A DNA stretch of 64,000 bases from Orobanche coerulescens. Taxonomy: Eukaryota; Streptophyta; Magnoliopsida; Lamiales; Orobanchaceae. Under the pieces are notes generated by a model that saw only the letters and a program-made list of their open reading frames with translations, had not been told where the DNA came from and made no database searches. The stretch is from contig CM065809.1 in NCBI GenBank assembly GCA_033398695.1, forward strand, positions 177,310,501 through 177,374,500, written 5' to 3'. Numbering within the stretch: the stretch's first letter is position 1; the number at the start of each line of letters is the position of its first letter. The position numbers and the translations under genes were made by a program. Shown one piece after another: positions 1-11,729 of this stretch.

Positions 1-242
1 CTTGCACAATAGCGTGCGCTGATCTGGCTATACTTAGACACTTCCAACTGTTCCTGTCTGTTGTCTCGACATACTGGACATGAATATACGACATGCCGAA
101 TACATATACTTGATCCAATAACATTCTCATATGATATACCCGATATCAAAATTAAAACAACCCGATACACGATATCCTCAATTATAATTATCAACCAATC
201 ACGTCAATTATACAAATACAACTGTTCCAGTCATCAAATTAA
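1..242 (-). mobile_element. Left LTR of element F, distal part
   Basis: This segment is cut from 5777-5897 by the CACTA insertion and continues beyond the window start. It contains TAGCGTGCGCTG at 10-21, the same palindrome type that forms the dense array in solo LTR D (53085-53652). This suggests the LTR is a relative of D and that an array may continue to the left. No gene is seen. Confidence 0.5.
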
Positions 243-289
243 CACTACACCATATATGGCTTTCAACGACATTTTTTTTGATGTTACAA

Positions 290-430
290 GCAAAAGTGTA
301 GCCTTAGATGCCTTAAAATTGGTCAAATTTGATTTAAGGCTACACATTTTTCTAACGTTATTATTGATATAAATTAGTGTTACCATAGACCAAATTGAAT
401 ATCTACGCTAACACAAAATTTGGTGTAGCC
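290..430. repeat. CACTA left subterminal repeats
   Basis: Repeated short motifs AGTGTAGCC (295), its inverse GGCTACAC (339), AGTGTTACCATAG (377) and GGTGTAGCC (421) lie just inside the left terminal inverted repeat. Related motifs recur near the right end. In CACTA elements such repeats bind the transposase. Confidence 0.75.
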
Positions 431-1139
431 ATTCCTATTTAAAAAAAGTGTAAGTAAACACTAAAAGAACTAGGCGGGCTTGCTAAAATATTTTAGGCGG
501 TCCAAATAAATTATTTTCAATTGTAACGACTCGATTTTTTTCAGGTATTTAATGTATATTTTTTTTAATAAGGAAAACTTGTAGAAATTTCAAGTCATTA
601 CGAAACATACATTTTCTAAAATATTTGCGGAATTTAAAATGATTTCAAATCTCCAATACAACCGTAAAATCCAGCAGCGAAAAATAATTGTCAAAAATAA
701 GGTTAATTATTTCATATTAACTTGAGCGGAATTTAAAAGAAATACGTAACATTAAATATATTTATCATATGTCGGTCTGCCCTGCAACCCGTTCTCTTCA
801 CCTACACATTCCAAATAAAGCAATTAAAATCGACAAGTAATAATTCCCACCTAAAATTGAGATGACATAAATGATGATGTTGGAATGCTTATGAATCGTC
901 CTAATCGTGATCTTGATTCTCGTATCCTACAATTGGAATATAAATATATACGTTATTATTTGATTTTATTGAAGAATATAATTTTAATCAAAATAAAAAT
1001 GACGACGACTTGATTTAATTTAAAGGCTAAACTTATGGGATCAAATCTAGAAAAAGGTAAAATTTAATATGGGTGAAACTGAAAGAATTATAAACTTTTA
1101 GGGACTAAAGTTAAAATCTATGTAAAATGATGGGATATA

Positions 1140-1500
1140 AAATCCATATCCCGATGAGAAGTCGGTTCCTTATCTCAAACTCTCTCTCAGAAGTTGTCTG
1201 ACTCTCTCTCCAGGGAATCCCCTTTCCTCTTCTCTTTGTGGAAACTTTCTCTGGTGTCGATGGACCGAGGGACGGAGCAACAGCGTCGATGGTGTCATCG
1301 CTCAGAGCAGGGACTGTACTCTCGCCGTGAGTCATCCAGGTCGGGCTTCCACTAGTTTCAGATTCGGACTTCCGACAGAAAGGTAAAGGAGTCGGGCTTC
1401 GAGCGGGGGTTTGGTGGCGACGGAGATGAGCGGCGATCGGCTGAGGGATGGAGTCGCTACTGAAAGAAAATTTTAGGTTCGTTTGCACCAGCTATGAGAG
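1140..1500. other. GC-richer block inside the CACTA element, possible third captured fragment
   Basis: About 360 bp that is clearly less AT-rich than its surroundings and contains a CT-rich stretch like a plant 5' untranslated leader (1178-1240). The plus strand has only short broken frames. The minus strand has an open frame of about 125 codons that I do not recognise. Its composition resembles the two recognisable captured fragments downstream, so an untranslated or early exon of another host gene is possible. The region 431-1139 before it is AT-rich with nothing recognisable. Confidence 0.3.
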
Positions 1501-1992
1501 CATATGTGTTCTTTAGCATATGTGATCTATTTATATACTTCATTTGGGATGGGCAATTGCAGGTGTTCTTTAGCATATGTGATCTATGCAACCAATACAA
1601 CTATCTGAATTGTTGCCATTTCTTTATCTTCTTTTACGTGATGGCGCAGAAGTGTATGCGTTTGTTTAATAAAATAAGAGTTGATCGGCAATCCAAGGGG
1701 ATGATATAGTAGTTTGCAGTTGTTTGCATCTCATGGTTATAGAATCTCATTTATCACTGATCAGTCATACAATAAATATTCCAGGCCTGTGTTGGTGGTT
1801 TGTTACACAAGCTATTAACCATCAGTTCAGTTGGTGTTTTGATGAAAGAGCATAAAATTTTGTAGAAATGTTCTAAGCTGACATTATGTTGCTTTCCAAG
1901 ATTGAGATCACGGGTCAAAATTTTCAATTTTTTTGGATTAGATACTAACTGACTCGATGACCTACGACTCTATTCTTTGCTAAAAATACCAG

Positions 1993-3217
1993 GTTCTTGG
2001 TGAGTCGGCTGGATCAATGTTAAGACGAGAATTGGAAGGGCTTATACAGCGAGCCAGGGGTTACAAGAAAGAATTTGGTGATTCATTTGTCTCAGTTGAG
2101 CATTTAGTTCTTGGTTTTGCAAATGATGTCCGATTTGGGAAGCAATTATTTAAAGATTTTCAACTTTCCTTGGAAAAACTAAAAGATGTCGTTCAGGCCA
2201 TAAGGGGACGCCAAACAGTTATTGACCAAGGTAATAACTTACATCATTTGGATCTTATATTCTGTGAATTATATATCTCACTACTTTCCCTCTGCCACCC
2301 AACCCCCACTCCCACCCTGGTGCTTCCCGAAAAATGTTCTTTTTTTTCTTTTCGGATTAAGTATAAGATCTGTTATTGCATTTGGATAAAAACTGACATT
2401 ACTCGTGGGACGGCAATATCGGACTGCTCTTTGGCGTAATGGTGGTTTTGTTTTGAGGTTATGCTAGTCACGTTTCTTGTCAAATAGCACTGAGCATAAA
2501 GGCTCTCTCTGGTTTTACTCAGACCCTGAAGGAAAATATGAAGTATTAGCGAAATATGGGAAAGATTTAACAGCCATGGCAAGAGCTGGAAAGCTGGACC
2601 CTGTTATAGGAAGAGATGACGAAATACACATATGCATACAAATTATTTCAAGGAGAACCAAGAATAATCCTATTCTAATTGGTGAGCCTGGTGTTGGGAA
2701 AACTGCAATTTCTGAAGGGTAGGCTTCTCAGTCTTCTCTGTATTTTATCAAATTGTTGTGGGCCGACAATCATGAATTGGCAATATTTTTCACTTACTAA
2801 TCCTCTCAAGGAATCGTATCAGTATAACATAATGAAATTGGCTGATAGGGCTCTTGTTAACCCAAAAAGTACTGCACAATTCTCTTCTTGATTCAATTAT
2901 TTCATTTTCCGACTTATAATGTTATTTTGAATGGCAGGCTTGCCCAGGGAATTGTGCAAGGAGATGTTCCCTAGGCTTTGATGAATCTCAGGGTGAGTAA
3001 TGTCTGCACATCAAGTTAAACTATCTATATTGAAACCCCAACTTGCTTGCCTCCTCTATTTTTGTATGTGGTTGTGCGGCTTTCTTAGTTTTTCCTTGTA
3101 AACGACAAATGTTAAAGTGGAATCCCCTTTGATTTCGTTGATATCTCTTGACATGGGAGCTCTCATAGCTGGTGCAAAGTACCATGGAGAATTCGAAGAT
3201 AGACTGGAGTCGTGACA
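1993..3217 (+). pseudogene. Captured fragment of a plastid-type ClpB/HSP100 chaperone gene
   Basis: Four exon-like blocks with intact-looking splice borders read as consecutive ClpB sequence. Block 1993-2230 is the end of the N-domain (VLGESAGSM, then SVEHLVLGFA). Block 2523-2718 is the start of nucleotide-binding domain 1 ([24 protein letters not shown], Walker [14 protein letters not shown]). Block 2938-2992 continues with GIVQGDVP. Block about 3138-3213 reads [20 protein letters not shown]. The phase across introns is kept (VIDQ + DPEGKYE). It is broken: GDVP is followed by TAG where ClpB has Gln, the acceptor before 3138 is degenerate, and a TGA follows the last block. Nothing downstream of this part of domain 1 is present. 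The wording [18 protein letters not shown] and GALIAGAKY favours the plastid paralogue (CLPB3/APG6 type) over the mitochondrial or cytosolic ones, from memory of the families. Function as a disaggregase is not possible. Confidence 0.85.
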
Positions 3218-4146
3218 GTAAGCTGTTCCGATTTTAATTCTAAAATAAATAGGGTTTCATGTGTTATGTGAATTCTGGAAATCTCGGCTGACATTAGACT
3301 CAAGATTCGTAAGCAAAAAAACGGTAGCATGATGTTAAGATATTTTTAGCAGTTATTAACATTTAGGTGTAAAACAAAGTTGGATTTATGGACTTCCACA
3401 AAATTGCTATTTCATTTTTTCTTATAATATAGTTTGCAAATAGAAACTCCATTTTGCAGAAGAAATGGCTCTAAGCTCGACTAAGACCTACCTTTCTATT
3501 GAAAAGCTTCACAGTACAACTTAGATGTAGGTTCATCAAACTTTCTCATTTATTTTGATTTTTTTGAACTATTTAATTTTATATATATATATATATATAA
3601 TGATTAGTTATATGTTTGAGTTCATGTTATTTCACACCCAATGTATTTGCCCATATATTTTTGGCCATTTTTAAAATTTCTGGCCTATTTTCTTTAAATA
3701 ATTATTAATAGACTTCTAATAAAAAAGATCGTGGTGGTCCATGCCTTATTGGCATTGCAACAACTTATAGCTTCATGTCTTTTATACAAAAAAAAAAAAA
3801 CTAAACCTTGATTTATCAAATCTTACTAAGTAAAGATTTTTGAATAGTTGTATTTTCTGTCATTCTAACCTTAAAAAACATAGGCTTAATCATCCCAGTT
3901 TTTGTGTGCACCTGAACTAAAGAGTAATGGTGGCCGGATGAAAGAGACTGAGAGTTGTTGTACTTAGTCAGATTGTAGTGAAGTATGAAAAACGATGCCT
4001 TAGTGAACGAAAGAAAATGGGCATTGGTCGCAGTGAGATATTCTTCAGAGTTATTGTTGAAAATTATTGTCTAAACTGTCTTATCTTCAACATGTACATT
4101 TGTGCACACGCATTGATGTTGTGGCATGGACCTATTTTACTTGCAG
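3218..4146. other. Non-coding interior of the CACTA element
   Basis: AT-rich sequence between the two captured gene fragments, with a short (AT)n tract at about 3580-3600 and an A-run at 3789-3801. It may include intron sequence from either captured gene. No coding block is recognisable. Confidence 0.5.
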
Positions 4147-4970
4147 GAGGAGATGAATACATTGTACAAATTTTGGTGTTATTTTATAAGGGACAGTTTT
4201 TTACCTTCCATATACAATGACTTCAAGAAGTTGGCTTTAGAAGATGCCGCTGGTAATTACAATTATGGAATAGAGTGCATATTCAGGTTTTATAGGTAGG
4301 ATTTGTATATTGCTTCTTTTTTGTTTCTTTTCTTATTCTTTGAATTTTCTCTATGCTTGTATATTTTTGAATTTAATTATTTGTCTTCGTATCCTTGGTC
4401 AGATTTTCTTTCAAAATAACTGTCTCGTTTTGCAGTTATATTCTTTATTTAACTTGTTTTCACTTATTTTTTTATTATTATTGTTATTATTTTTATTCCA
4501 GTTATGGATTAGAGAAGGAATTTAGAGAAGACATCTATGAGGACTTTGAACAGCTGACACTTGATTTTTATAAAGATGGAAACCTTTATGGCCTGGAAAA
4601 ATATTGGTAATTGCTGACCTTTTTAAATCTTGGTAGTTGCTTATAATGATAGTTTTTCACGCTTTAGTTCTAGTTTTTCCTGTATTTTCTATCAGAATTT
4701 AACAGAGCTGCTCTGTAGTTTTTTTTTGCTAATTGTTGTACTTTGTGGTTAACTGTTGATTCGTTTGGTGATTGGTACTAATGGGCCACAAACTGGCCAA
4801 CATAGCAATGGAGGCTGGGAACTTCCTTCAACTGAGGGAGATAATACGGGCTCTTCTCAAACACAACAACATACTTTACAACTGCGAGTGCAGGAAAGAA
4901 GTCGGAGACGCAAAACGTTCTGCTCGACGTAGACCATGAGGCAACTAGAGCTGTCGTTTTGGGGGGGTTG
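4147..4970 (+). pseudogene. Captured fragment of a LARP1 gene (DM15 region)
   Basis: Two blocks separated by an intron with AG/GT borders read as the DM15 repeat region of La-related protein 1, the part that binds mRNA caps and 5' terminal oligopyrimidine motifs in characterised LARP1 proteins. Block 4147-4295 reads MNTLYKFWCYFIRDSFLPS, then KLALEDAAGNYNYGIECIFR. Block 4502-4606 reads SYGLEKEFREDIYEDFEQL, then GNLYGLEKYW. The split serine and tryptophan codons keep phase across the introns. A further coding-like block at about 4770-4930 (with GWELPSTEGDNTGSSQ, then a TAG after KTFCST) may be the last exon, but I see no clear acceptor and I am unsure of it. The La motif and N-terminal part are absent, so this is a fragment. 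Confidence 0.8.
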
Positions 4971-5379
4971 AGATGATGAAATTTTGCTAAGTGACTCAAG
5001 TACTTTTGTTATATTTATGGATTGTGATGGTAATTTATTCTTAGCTATTAAATAGTACTTCAGCTAATTGTTGAATGACATTTCAAGTTAGATTTTGGAT
5101 GTTGGGTTATGTAAGTGCATTTGGCTGTTTGATTATGGATTGAATATTTGGCAGTCATGTTTTGGATGTTATGGCTGACAGTGTTTTAATGGTATTGACT
5201 GTTTTATGGTAATATCTATTTTCCAATATAACATGTTGCTTTTTACCATGAAAAATATTGGTAAAAACCTGCAAAAATGTAGCTATAGACTCTAATTTAT
5301 AATTCCACCTTTGGCAAATATAAAAATTGTGTTGGCAAAAATTAAAAGTGTGTTGACAAAAGTTGGAACTGTTCATATA

Positions 5380-5720
5380 TAAGTGTAGCCATAGTGTTAA
5401 AGTTGTTGGTAAAGATGTCAAATTGTCACAATTTAATGTTACACTAGACCTCATGAGTGTTAGCATAGGTCTACAGCCACACAAACATTTGTGTCACTAA
5501 ATATATAAAAGTGTGGCCTTAAGTCTACAGCAACACAAAATCTAGTGTAGGCACAGCTAAGAAAAGTGTTGACATAGGGGTCTATTGTTACACTTTTTTC
5601 ACATGTTACCGAAAAAAAAAATGTTACCTTAGACCCCTATGTTTGCGGCTGTTTTTGTAACACCTTCAAATTTGGTCAAAGTGTAGCCGTAGCCTGTTTT
5701 TTTGCCTTCAGCAACACTTT
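5380..5720. repeat. CACTA right subterminal repeats
   Basis: Many copies of an AGTGTWRCC-type motif in both orientations: AGTGTAGCCATAG (5386), AGTGTTAGCATAG (5456), AGTGTGGCC (5509), AGTGTAGGCACAG (5542), AGTGTTGACATAG (5565) and AGTGTAGCCGTAG (5680). They mirror the left subterminal block. Confidence 0.75.
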
Positions 5721-5776
5721 TTGGACTTTTGAACACAGTTTTTCAGGTGTTGCTGAAACCCATATATGGTGTAGTG

Positions 5777-5897
5777 TAACTGTCTTAGTCATCAATTCAT
5801 TTTATCCATACTGTATAGACACCAAGCTGCCTAGTATATCTCAGATAAAATAACGCAAAAAATTTATATCGAAAAATCTGAAAATCCGGATATTACA
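5777..5897 (-). mobile_element. Left LTR of element F, part next to the internal region
   Basis: The LTR starts on the minus strand at 5897 with TGTAATATCCGG. Just inside, at 5898-5931, the minus strand reads TTTTGAGGATGAAACTTT, a T-run and GGGGTAGTA, which resembles the usual 3' end of plant gypsy pol followed by the polypurine tract. This makes it the 3' LTR of F. The CACTA element cuts it at 5776. Confidence 0.55.
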
Positions 5898-6443
5898 TAC
5901 TACCCCAAAAAAAAAGTTTCATCCTCAAAACTTGCAATCCTGTCACCAATAACAGATCAACCCAAAATTTCCAAACTCATCACAAGAGCAATCAATCGTC
6001 GCCACAAGCGAAAAAACCAAACGGTATACTTATAGGTGCGTGAAGTCGATGATTTCCGTGATACTAGCATCTGACTCCCATATAGAGTCTCAACACAATA
6101 CCAACACACCAATATCGCAATTAGAAATTTTGAAAATATCTCAAGAAAGAGCCTGTGTCCGCGACCACGGCCTCATCTCTGTCCCCTGTCAGCAGACATT
6201 CTGAAGGATACACAAAGTACGTGAGTACCATTCAAATCGCACGTCATCGAAGTGACCGATTCCCAAAAATACCAAATCAGAAGCAAAGCGATTAAGGAAA
6301 CACTAGGAGAGTAAGAGGTCTTACAAGTACCAGCCGCACTGTGATTATGGCAAAGTAGTGATACTGTAGACAAACGATGACTCAATCGACCCAAACGATC
6401 GATAGCCTAGGTATCTATAAACCTAAGCTCTGATATCATATTA
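5898..6443 (-). pseudogene. Residual internal region of element F: primer-binding site, gag start and 3' tract
   Basis: The minus strand carries TGATATCAGAGC (6438-6427), one base different from the common plant initiator-Met primer-binding site. A gag-like start ATG lies at 6199, reading MSADRGQR, an in-frame TGA, then GRGRGHR. Arg/Gly-rich starts of this kind are common in plant Ty3/gypsy gag proteins. About 270 bp later the sequence is already at the 3' end (5931-5898). Protease, reverse transcriptase, RNase H and integrase are missing, so a large internal deletion must have taken place. Confidence 0.55.
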
Positions 6444-6792
6444 TGTAACACCCCCAAGTTATTCAGGATATATTACAGCGCCGTGAGTCCCGCCGTGGGA
6501 CCCACAAGGCTATTCATACGCGGAACTATAAAATTTGACCGAGAAGGTCCAAGTACAACGTAATGGAGGACAATAAGAATGGTATTCAAAACCATTTCCA
6601 ATACATCCGAATACAATACATCACAAATCAATACCACGGCAACACAGGTCGGAATATTAGGAAACCGAAAATCGTATACGAGTATTCAAACCCATTCCAA
6701 TACAACAACACTGAATGGAGGAAACACAAAATATAACTGGAGACAAGAGACAGCATCACACTTGCCCATCATCTTCATGCCGACCCGGTATG
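6444..6792 (-). mobile_element. Right LTR of element F, end segment left of copia A
   Basis: On the plus strand it begins TGTAACACCCCC at 6444. It is recognisably related to the end of solo LTR D (reverse complement of about 55150-55278), including a shared GGGACCCAC block and a ccGTG block. It is interrupted at 6793 by copia A and resumes at 29460. No gene. Confidence 0.55.
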
Positions 6793-8490
6793 TGTTGGAA
6801 AGTAAAACGCAGTGGATGCGAAGTTTTGGGAAAGATGATAATCGTGTTTTACGCATCTACGAGTATAAGATCTATTTAGGCATGCTAATTAATTAATTAC
6901 TAAGATTAATAAGCAATTTAAATATTATTTACTCTCTCCGTCTGCCACCCATGTGCAACAATTTCCTTTTCTGTCCGTCTGCAACCTACGTGCATTGTTT
7001 ATTTTTGGCAAAATTTCTAACCACAAGTGGCCCCTTCCTCCACTCATAACACATCCTACCAACTAAGTCAACTGAAATATTAAAACCTGTGCCGATCAAA
7101 ACAATGCACATGGTTGGCGGACGGAGGGAGTATTATTTATTAATTAAATATGTTAATAATTAAAATATCCTAATCTAGAGATCTAAAGATCATAGGGTAT
7201 TACCTTTTGAAGAGTATTGGTTGCTTCCGTCTTGATCACCTTGTATTTCTACGTTTAGACCTTCTAGAGTATGATCCGCCTTAACCCGGACGTTGTGTGG
7301 GCAACGAGCTACCAGATCTTGTTTGGACTTCATTTGGATCGGTCGAACCCTTCTTGTATGTGATCACTTTATTTTTCTTTGCTTTCTAGTATTTTATGAA
7401 CACTCTTAGCAAATTAATTGTGTTATCTAAATTGTAGAATCAAAGACACAAGTCTAGATCTACAATTAAACACAAGAGGAAAAATTTGATCACACAACCT
7501 CACAAGATAGTACTAAATCGGCCAACATCCCAAAAGTCCTATTTATAGGCTCTTGGACTACTACTAGGGATCTTAAGGAGGATTATGGAAGGACTCCCAA
7601 TAAATTCATCTTACCTTATTAGGACTCTTTCTAATATAATGAATCTATAAATATCAACTTAGTCCACTAAAAGGTTGATATTGCACTTCCTACCAAAATT
7701 CCAAATTACGAAATTGGGCTCCTTATTAAATATATTATTTCCCGTGTTTAAGATATCGAATGCCCATTAATTAATTATAAGCTACTGACAGCTTTAATTA
7801 ATTAATATCTTATCCAAGAGTAGTACACTCGAACCTTATTATTATATCGGAATTAAATCCACCTGCAGGGTTTAATATAATAATCATTATCGAGCTCCTC
7901 AAGAGGACATCATCAACCCGCACGAGTCGGGACACGATTTCTAGTAATAATAATAACTGTCGTATAAACAATATTATTGCCCAAGATACGAGACTTATTG
8001 AGTCGATCATTTTGACTCTCACCTATGGTAAATCAAAGCAATAATTATTATAAATACACAATTAAATATTATATACTTAGAATTAAGAAATAATAATTAT
8101 CCAAGATTTATGTTCTTCTCACGGTCAGTACAGAAGACACTATCTCACCTCGATCCAGTTCAACATATGCAAATACACTAATGTATGCTAACAGTTAAGA
8201 CCAACTATTCTCAAGCATACACTACAACCTTTTATATAATTTGTCTAATAATTATATAAGTTATGAACTATTATATTATTTTATAAGGCACCGATAATGT
8301 GATCTTCCGTGTGACACCAACACACCACATTATCTACAATATAAAATAATTAGACATTTCATTTGCATAACCATAACGTGAATAAATGTGCAAAACATGT
8401 GATTAAATATAATTAATATTCTCATAGGTAGTAACAGGGAAATTAGGTAATACAAGCATAAAGTATGCTTTGCAGTATACAATTCTAACA
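6793..8490 (-). repeat. Copia A left (3') LTR
   Basis: Runs from TGTTGGAAAG to TTCTAACA on the plus strand. The polypurine tract (minus strand AAGTGGGAGAT) abuts it at 8491-8503. It contains the MITE at 6932-7130. Confidence 0.9.
6932..7130. mobile_element. Stowaway-like MITE in the copia A LTR
   Basis: A 199-bp insert with ends CTCTCTCCGTCTGCCACC and GGTTGGCGGACGGAGGGAG, imperfect inverted repeats of the Stowaway (CTCCCTCCGT) type, flanked by TA on both sides (6930-6931 and 7131-7132). The other LTR of the same element (about 13992-14012) is the matching empty site, which fixes the boundaries directly. Confidence 0.9.
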
Positions 8491-8699
8491 ATCTCCCACT
8501 TATACTCAAAGCATGCTTTTAAGTATACTACTCTATTACATAGTCTCTCATTTCTCCCACTTATACTCAAAGCAATGCTGCCATACACCATAATCCCATT
8601 CCTTCCACATGCCTTTCAAAAACTTTTGAGGGTAGGCCTTTCGTGAAAGGGTCAGCAAGATTATCTTCCGATGCAACCCTGGCTACAACTACGTCTCCT

Positions 8700-10200
8700 T
8701 CCTTTACGAAGTGTCATATGATGTGGTACTTGCGGTTGATATGTTTACTTGCCTTGTGGGCTCGTGGTTCCCTCGAATTTGCGACTGCACCAGTATTATC
8801 ACAATAAAGTGTAATACCCTCTGGCAAATCGGGAATCACATCTAAGTCCTGCAGGAAGTATTTGAGCCACACTGCCTCCTTGGCTGCCTCAGAGGCTGCC
8901 ATGTACTCGGCTTCCATGGTAGAGTCTGAGATGCATTTCTGTTTCACACTCCTCCAACTAATGGCTCAACCTCCCAGGCTAAACACATAACCCGAAGTAG
9001 ACTTGGACTTTTCTTTGTCCGATGAAAAATCTGAGTCAGTGTAACCCACCGGAAACAGGTCGTCTGATTGATATACAAGCATGTACTCCCTAGTCCTTCT
9101 CAGGTACTTGAGTATGTGCTTGACAGCAATCCAGTGTCCTGGTCCTGGGTTTGACTGATATCTACCAGCCATGCCTACGGCATGACAGATATCTGGTCTA
9201 GTGCAAATCATAGCATACATGAGGCTTCCCACAGCAAATGTATAAGGGACCATCCTCATGTCATCTATCTCCTTTTGTGTCTTGGGACACATATCCCTAG
9301 ATAGTTGAATTCCATGTCTGTAAGGTAGAAAACCTTTCTTGGAATTCTCCATGCTAAACCGCTTCAGCACTGTATCGATATAGGATGCCTGGGATAAGCA
9401 CAACATCCTTTTCTTCCGATCACGAAAGATCCTGATTCCAAGGATGTGTCTTGCTTCTCCTAGATCCTTCATATCGAACTGCTCAGATAGCCATACCCGT
9501 ACGTCCGACAATTCCTTCACGTTGTTTCCAATCAGAAGGATATCGTCTACATACAGTACAAGAAACACCAACACGTTTCCATCGCATTTCTTATACACAC
9601 AACTCTCACTCGGACATTGGAAGAATCCATATGACTGGACAACTTCGTCAAAATGAGTGTTCCAAGATCTAGATGCTTGCTTAAGTCCATAAATGGATTT
9701 CTTAAGTTTGCACACCAAGTGCTCTTCTCCTTCAGCAATGAACCCCTCTGCTTGGCGCATATAGATTTCCTTGTCTAGACTCCAATTCAAGAATGCAGTC
9801 TTGACATCCATCTGCCAAATCTCCATATCCAAATGCGCAACTATAGCTAAAAGAATCCGGATTGACTTAAGCATGGCTACCGGCGAAAAGGTTTCATCAT
9901 AATCGATACCCTCTTTCTGAGTGTAACATTTTGCAACAAGCCTCGCTTTGAAGGTTTCAACCTTCCCGTCACGTCCTTTCTTTCTCTTGTAGACCCATTT
10001 ACTCCCAATGGCTTATACACCATCAGGTAGCTCTACTAGCTCCCACACTTAATTGGAATCCATAGATCCCATTTCCGATTCCATTGCTACTTGCCAGGAG
10101 TCAGCATCTTTATCTTGGATTGCCTCCTTATAGGTCCAGGGATCTAATTCATCTTCGCCTGGGATTGAGTCCGAAGACTTTCCCATGCCTATGAATCATT
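8700..10200 (-). pseudogene. Copia A reverse transcriptase and RNase H, broken
   Basis: The frame 9874-8966 carries the copia reverse transcriptase: WQMDVKTAFLN, KSIYGLKQASRSW and the catalytic LVLYVDDILLIG (YVDD), followed by KDLGEARHILGIRI and the LMYAMICTRPDICHAVG region. RNase H follows (GYTDSDFSSDK, then frame 8947-8714 with MEAEYMAASEAAKEAVW and LYCDNTGAVA). A stop or frameshift near 8950-8966 separates the two frames, and the N-terminal part of the reverse transcriptase (9875-10195) is broken by stops. The protein is therefore not made as one piece. Confidence 0.88.
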
Positions 10201-11700
10201 CGGGCTGACGAACAACCCTCCCACTACGACGAGGCAAATCCTGAGTTGGTGTAAAAGTGTCAGAATCGATACGTGGTGCAGTGTGAGTTGGCGCTTGTAC
10301 GATTGGTATAGATGGAGTCTCGCCACTCAGCTCTTCCAGAATTATCTCGCTCATGGGCTTTTGACTAATCATATAATCCTCTTCCAGAAATCGAGCATTG
10401 GGACTAACAATGACCTTCTGATCCTGGGGACTATAGAACAAGCCACCCTTCGTTCCCTTAGGATATCTCACAAACACACGTACTTCTGTACGAGATGCCA
10501 ACTTATCAGCTTCCTTATTCAGCACATGTGCTGGAGTACCCCAAATCCGAACATGTCCTAGACTGGGCTTACGCCCACTCCACTGTTATGTGGGTGTTTT
10601 TGAAACTGATTTCGAAGGCACCAGGTTTAGAATATACGTCGTTGTTTCTAAGGAGTATCCCCAAAACGAAATAGGTAAATCTGAATAACTCATCATTGAT
10701 CTAACCATTTCAAAAAGAGTCATATTCCTTCTTTAAGCCACATCATTTTGTTGTGGAGTTCCCGGCGCGGTGAGCTGAGACGAAATCCCCTCATTCGCCA
10801 AGAAATCTAAAAATTCTCCACTAAGGTTTTGCCACCACGATCAGATCATAGTGACTTGATACTCTTCCCATGACGCTTCTCCGTTTCAGCCTTGAAGTCT
10901 CTGAACTTGTCAAAGGCTTCAGACTTACGTCGCATCAAATAGATGTATCCATATCTCGAATAATCATCTATAAACGTGATGAAGTATTCGAAACCACCCC
11001 TAGCCTGGATATCTATTGGACCACATACATCCGTATGAACCAATTCTAACACATTCTGAGCACGGTTTCCCTTGGTTTAAAAACCCTTTTGGTCATCTTA
11101 CCTTCCAGACAGGATTCACAAATTGGAAATGACTCAACTTGGAGATCATCCAATGGGCCATCATCTACCAATCTTTGAATCCTTCCAAGGTTTACATGCC
11201 CTAACCGTAAATGCCACAGATTTGTTTGGTTTACGCTTGAAGGTTCTTTTCTCTTTTTAGGTTTAGACAAAGAGTTAAGTGATTTATGCATAGGACTTTG
11301 TGCAGTATTAACGACATATAGCCCATCATTAAAAGTACAATTGCAAATATATTCACCGCTTCTTTTCTTAATAATGGCATCATCATCAAAAGAAACTGAA
11401 TAACCATCGCCTTTTAATTTAGAAACCGAAATTAAATTCATTCTAAAATCCGGTACTAATAATACATTATTGATGACTAATAATTTATCATTAATGTTCA
11501 ACCGCACGACTCCCACTGCAACAACCATAAGCCTAGAATAATCGCCCCAGTTGATGGTAATCTCGCCCGCACTAAGCTGCTTGGTTACCTGGAAACCATG
11601 CGAGTCAAAGCAAACATGATTAGTGGAGCCTGAATCAACTATCCACGAAGTGGAAGAACAAGCTGCCAAACATATTTTGACTACTAGTGCACGAGACATA
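10201..11700 (-). pseudogene. Copia A protease and integrase, broken
   Basis: The frame 11699-11046 carries the aspartic protease (SWIVDSGSTNHVC) and the gag-pre-integrase zinc region (LWHLRLGHVNLGRIQRL, CESCLEGKMTK). The frame 11052-10846 is the start of the integrase core (ELVHTDVCGPI, YFITFIDDYSRYGYIYL). The frame 10525-10196 holds the integrase C-terminal linker (FVRYPKGTKGG, SGRVVRQPE). Between 10846 and 10525 the core catalytic part is broken by stops and a frameshift. Confidence 0.85.
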
Positions 11701-11729
11701 CCTTTCTTAAGAGCAGGGCAGTCCGCTTT

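Larger units (their letters stand above)
243..5776. mobile_element. Non-autonomous CACTA transposon carrying host gene fragments (Pack-CACTA type)
   Basis: The left end is CACTACACCATATATGG (243-259). The right end is its exact inverse (5760-5776). The terminal inverted repeat extends to about 28 bp with three mismatches. Both ends are flanked by TAA (240-242 and 5777-5779), the 3-bp duplication typical of the CACTA/EnSpm superfamily. Short subterminal repeats of the AGTGTAGCCWTAG type are dense at 290-430 and 5380-5720 in both orientations, as expected for transposase-binding regions. No transposase-like reading frame is visible in 5.5 kb, so the element would need a transposase supplied in trans. 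The interior holds a ClpB-like gene fragment (1993-3217) and a LARP1-like fragment (4147-4606 or beyond), both on the plus strand and both with remnant introns. Confidence 0.9.

Noticed and set aside
2679..2891. Alternative short frame after the ClpB Walker A exon
   Set aside because: It reads through the intron. The ClpB exon clearly ends at a GT donor at 2719.
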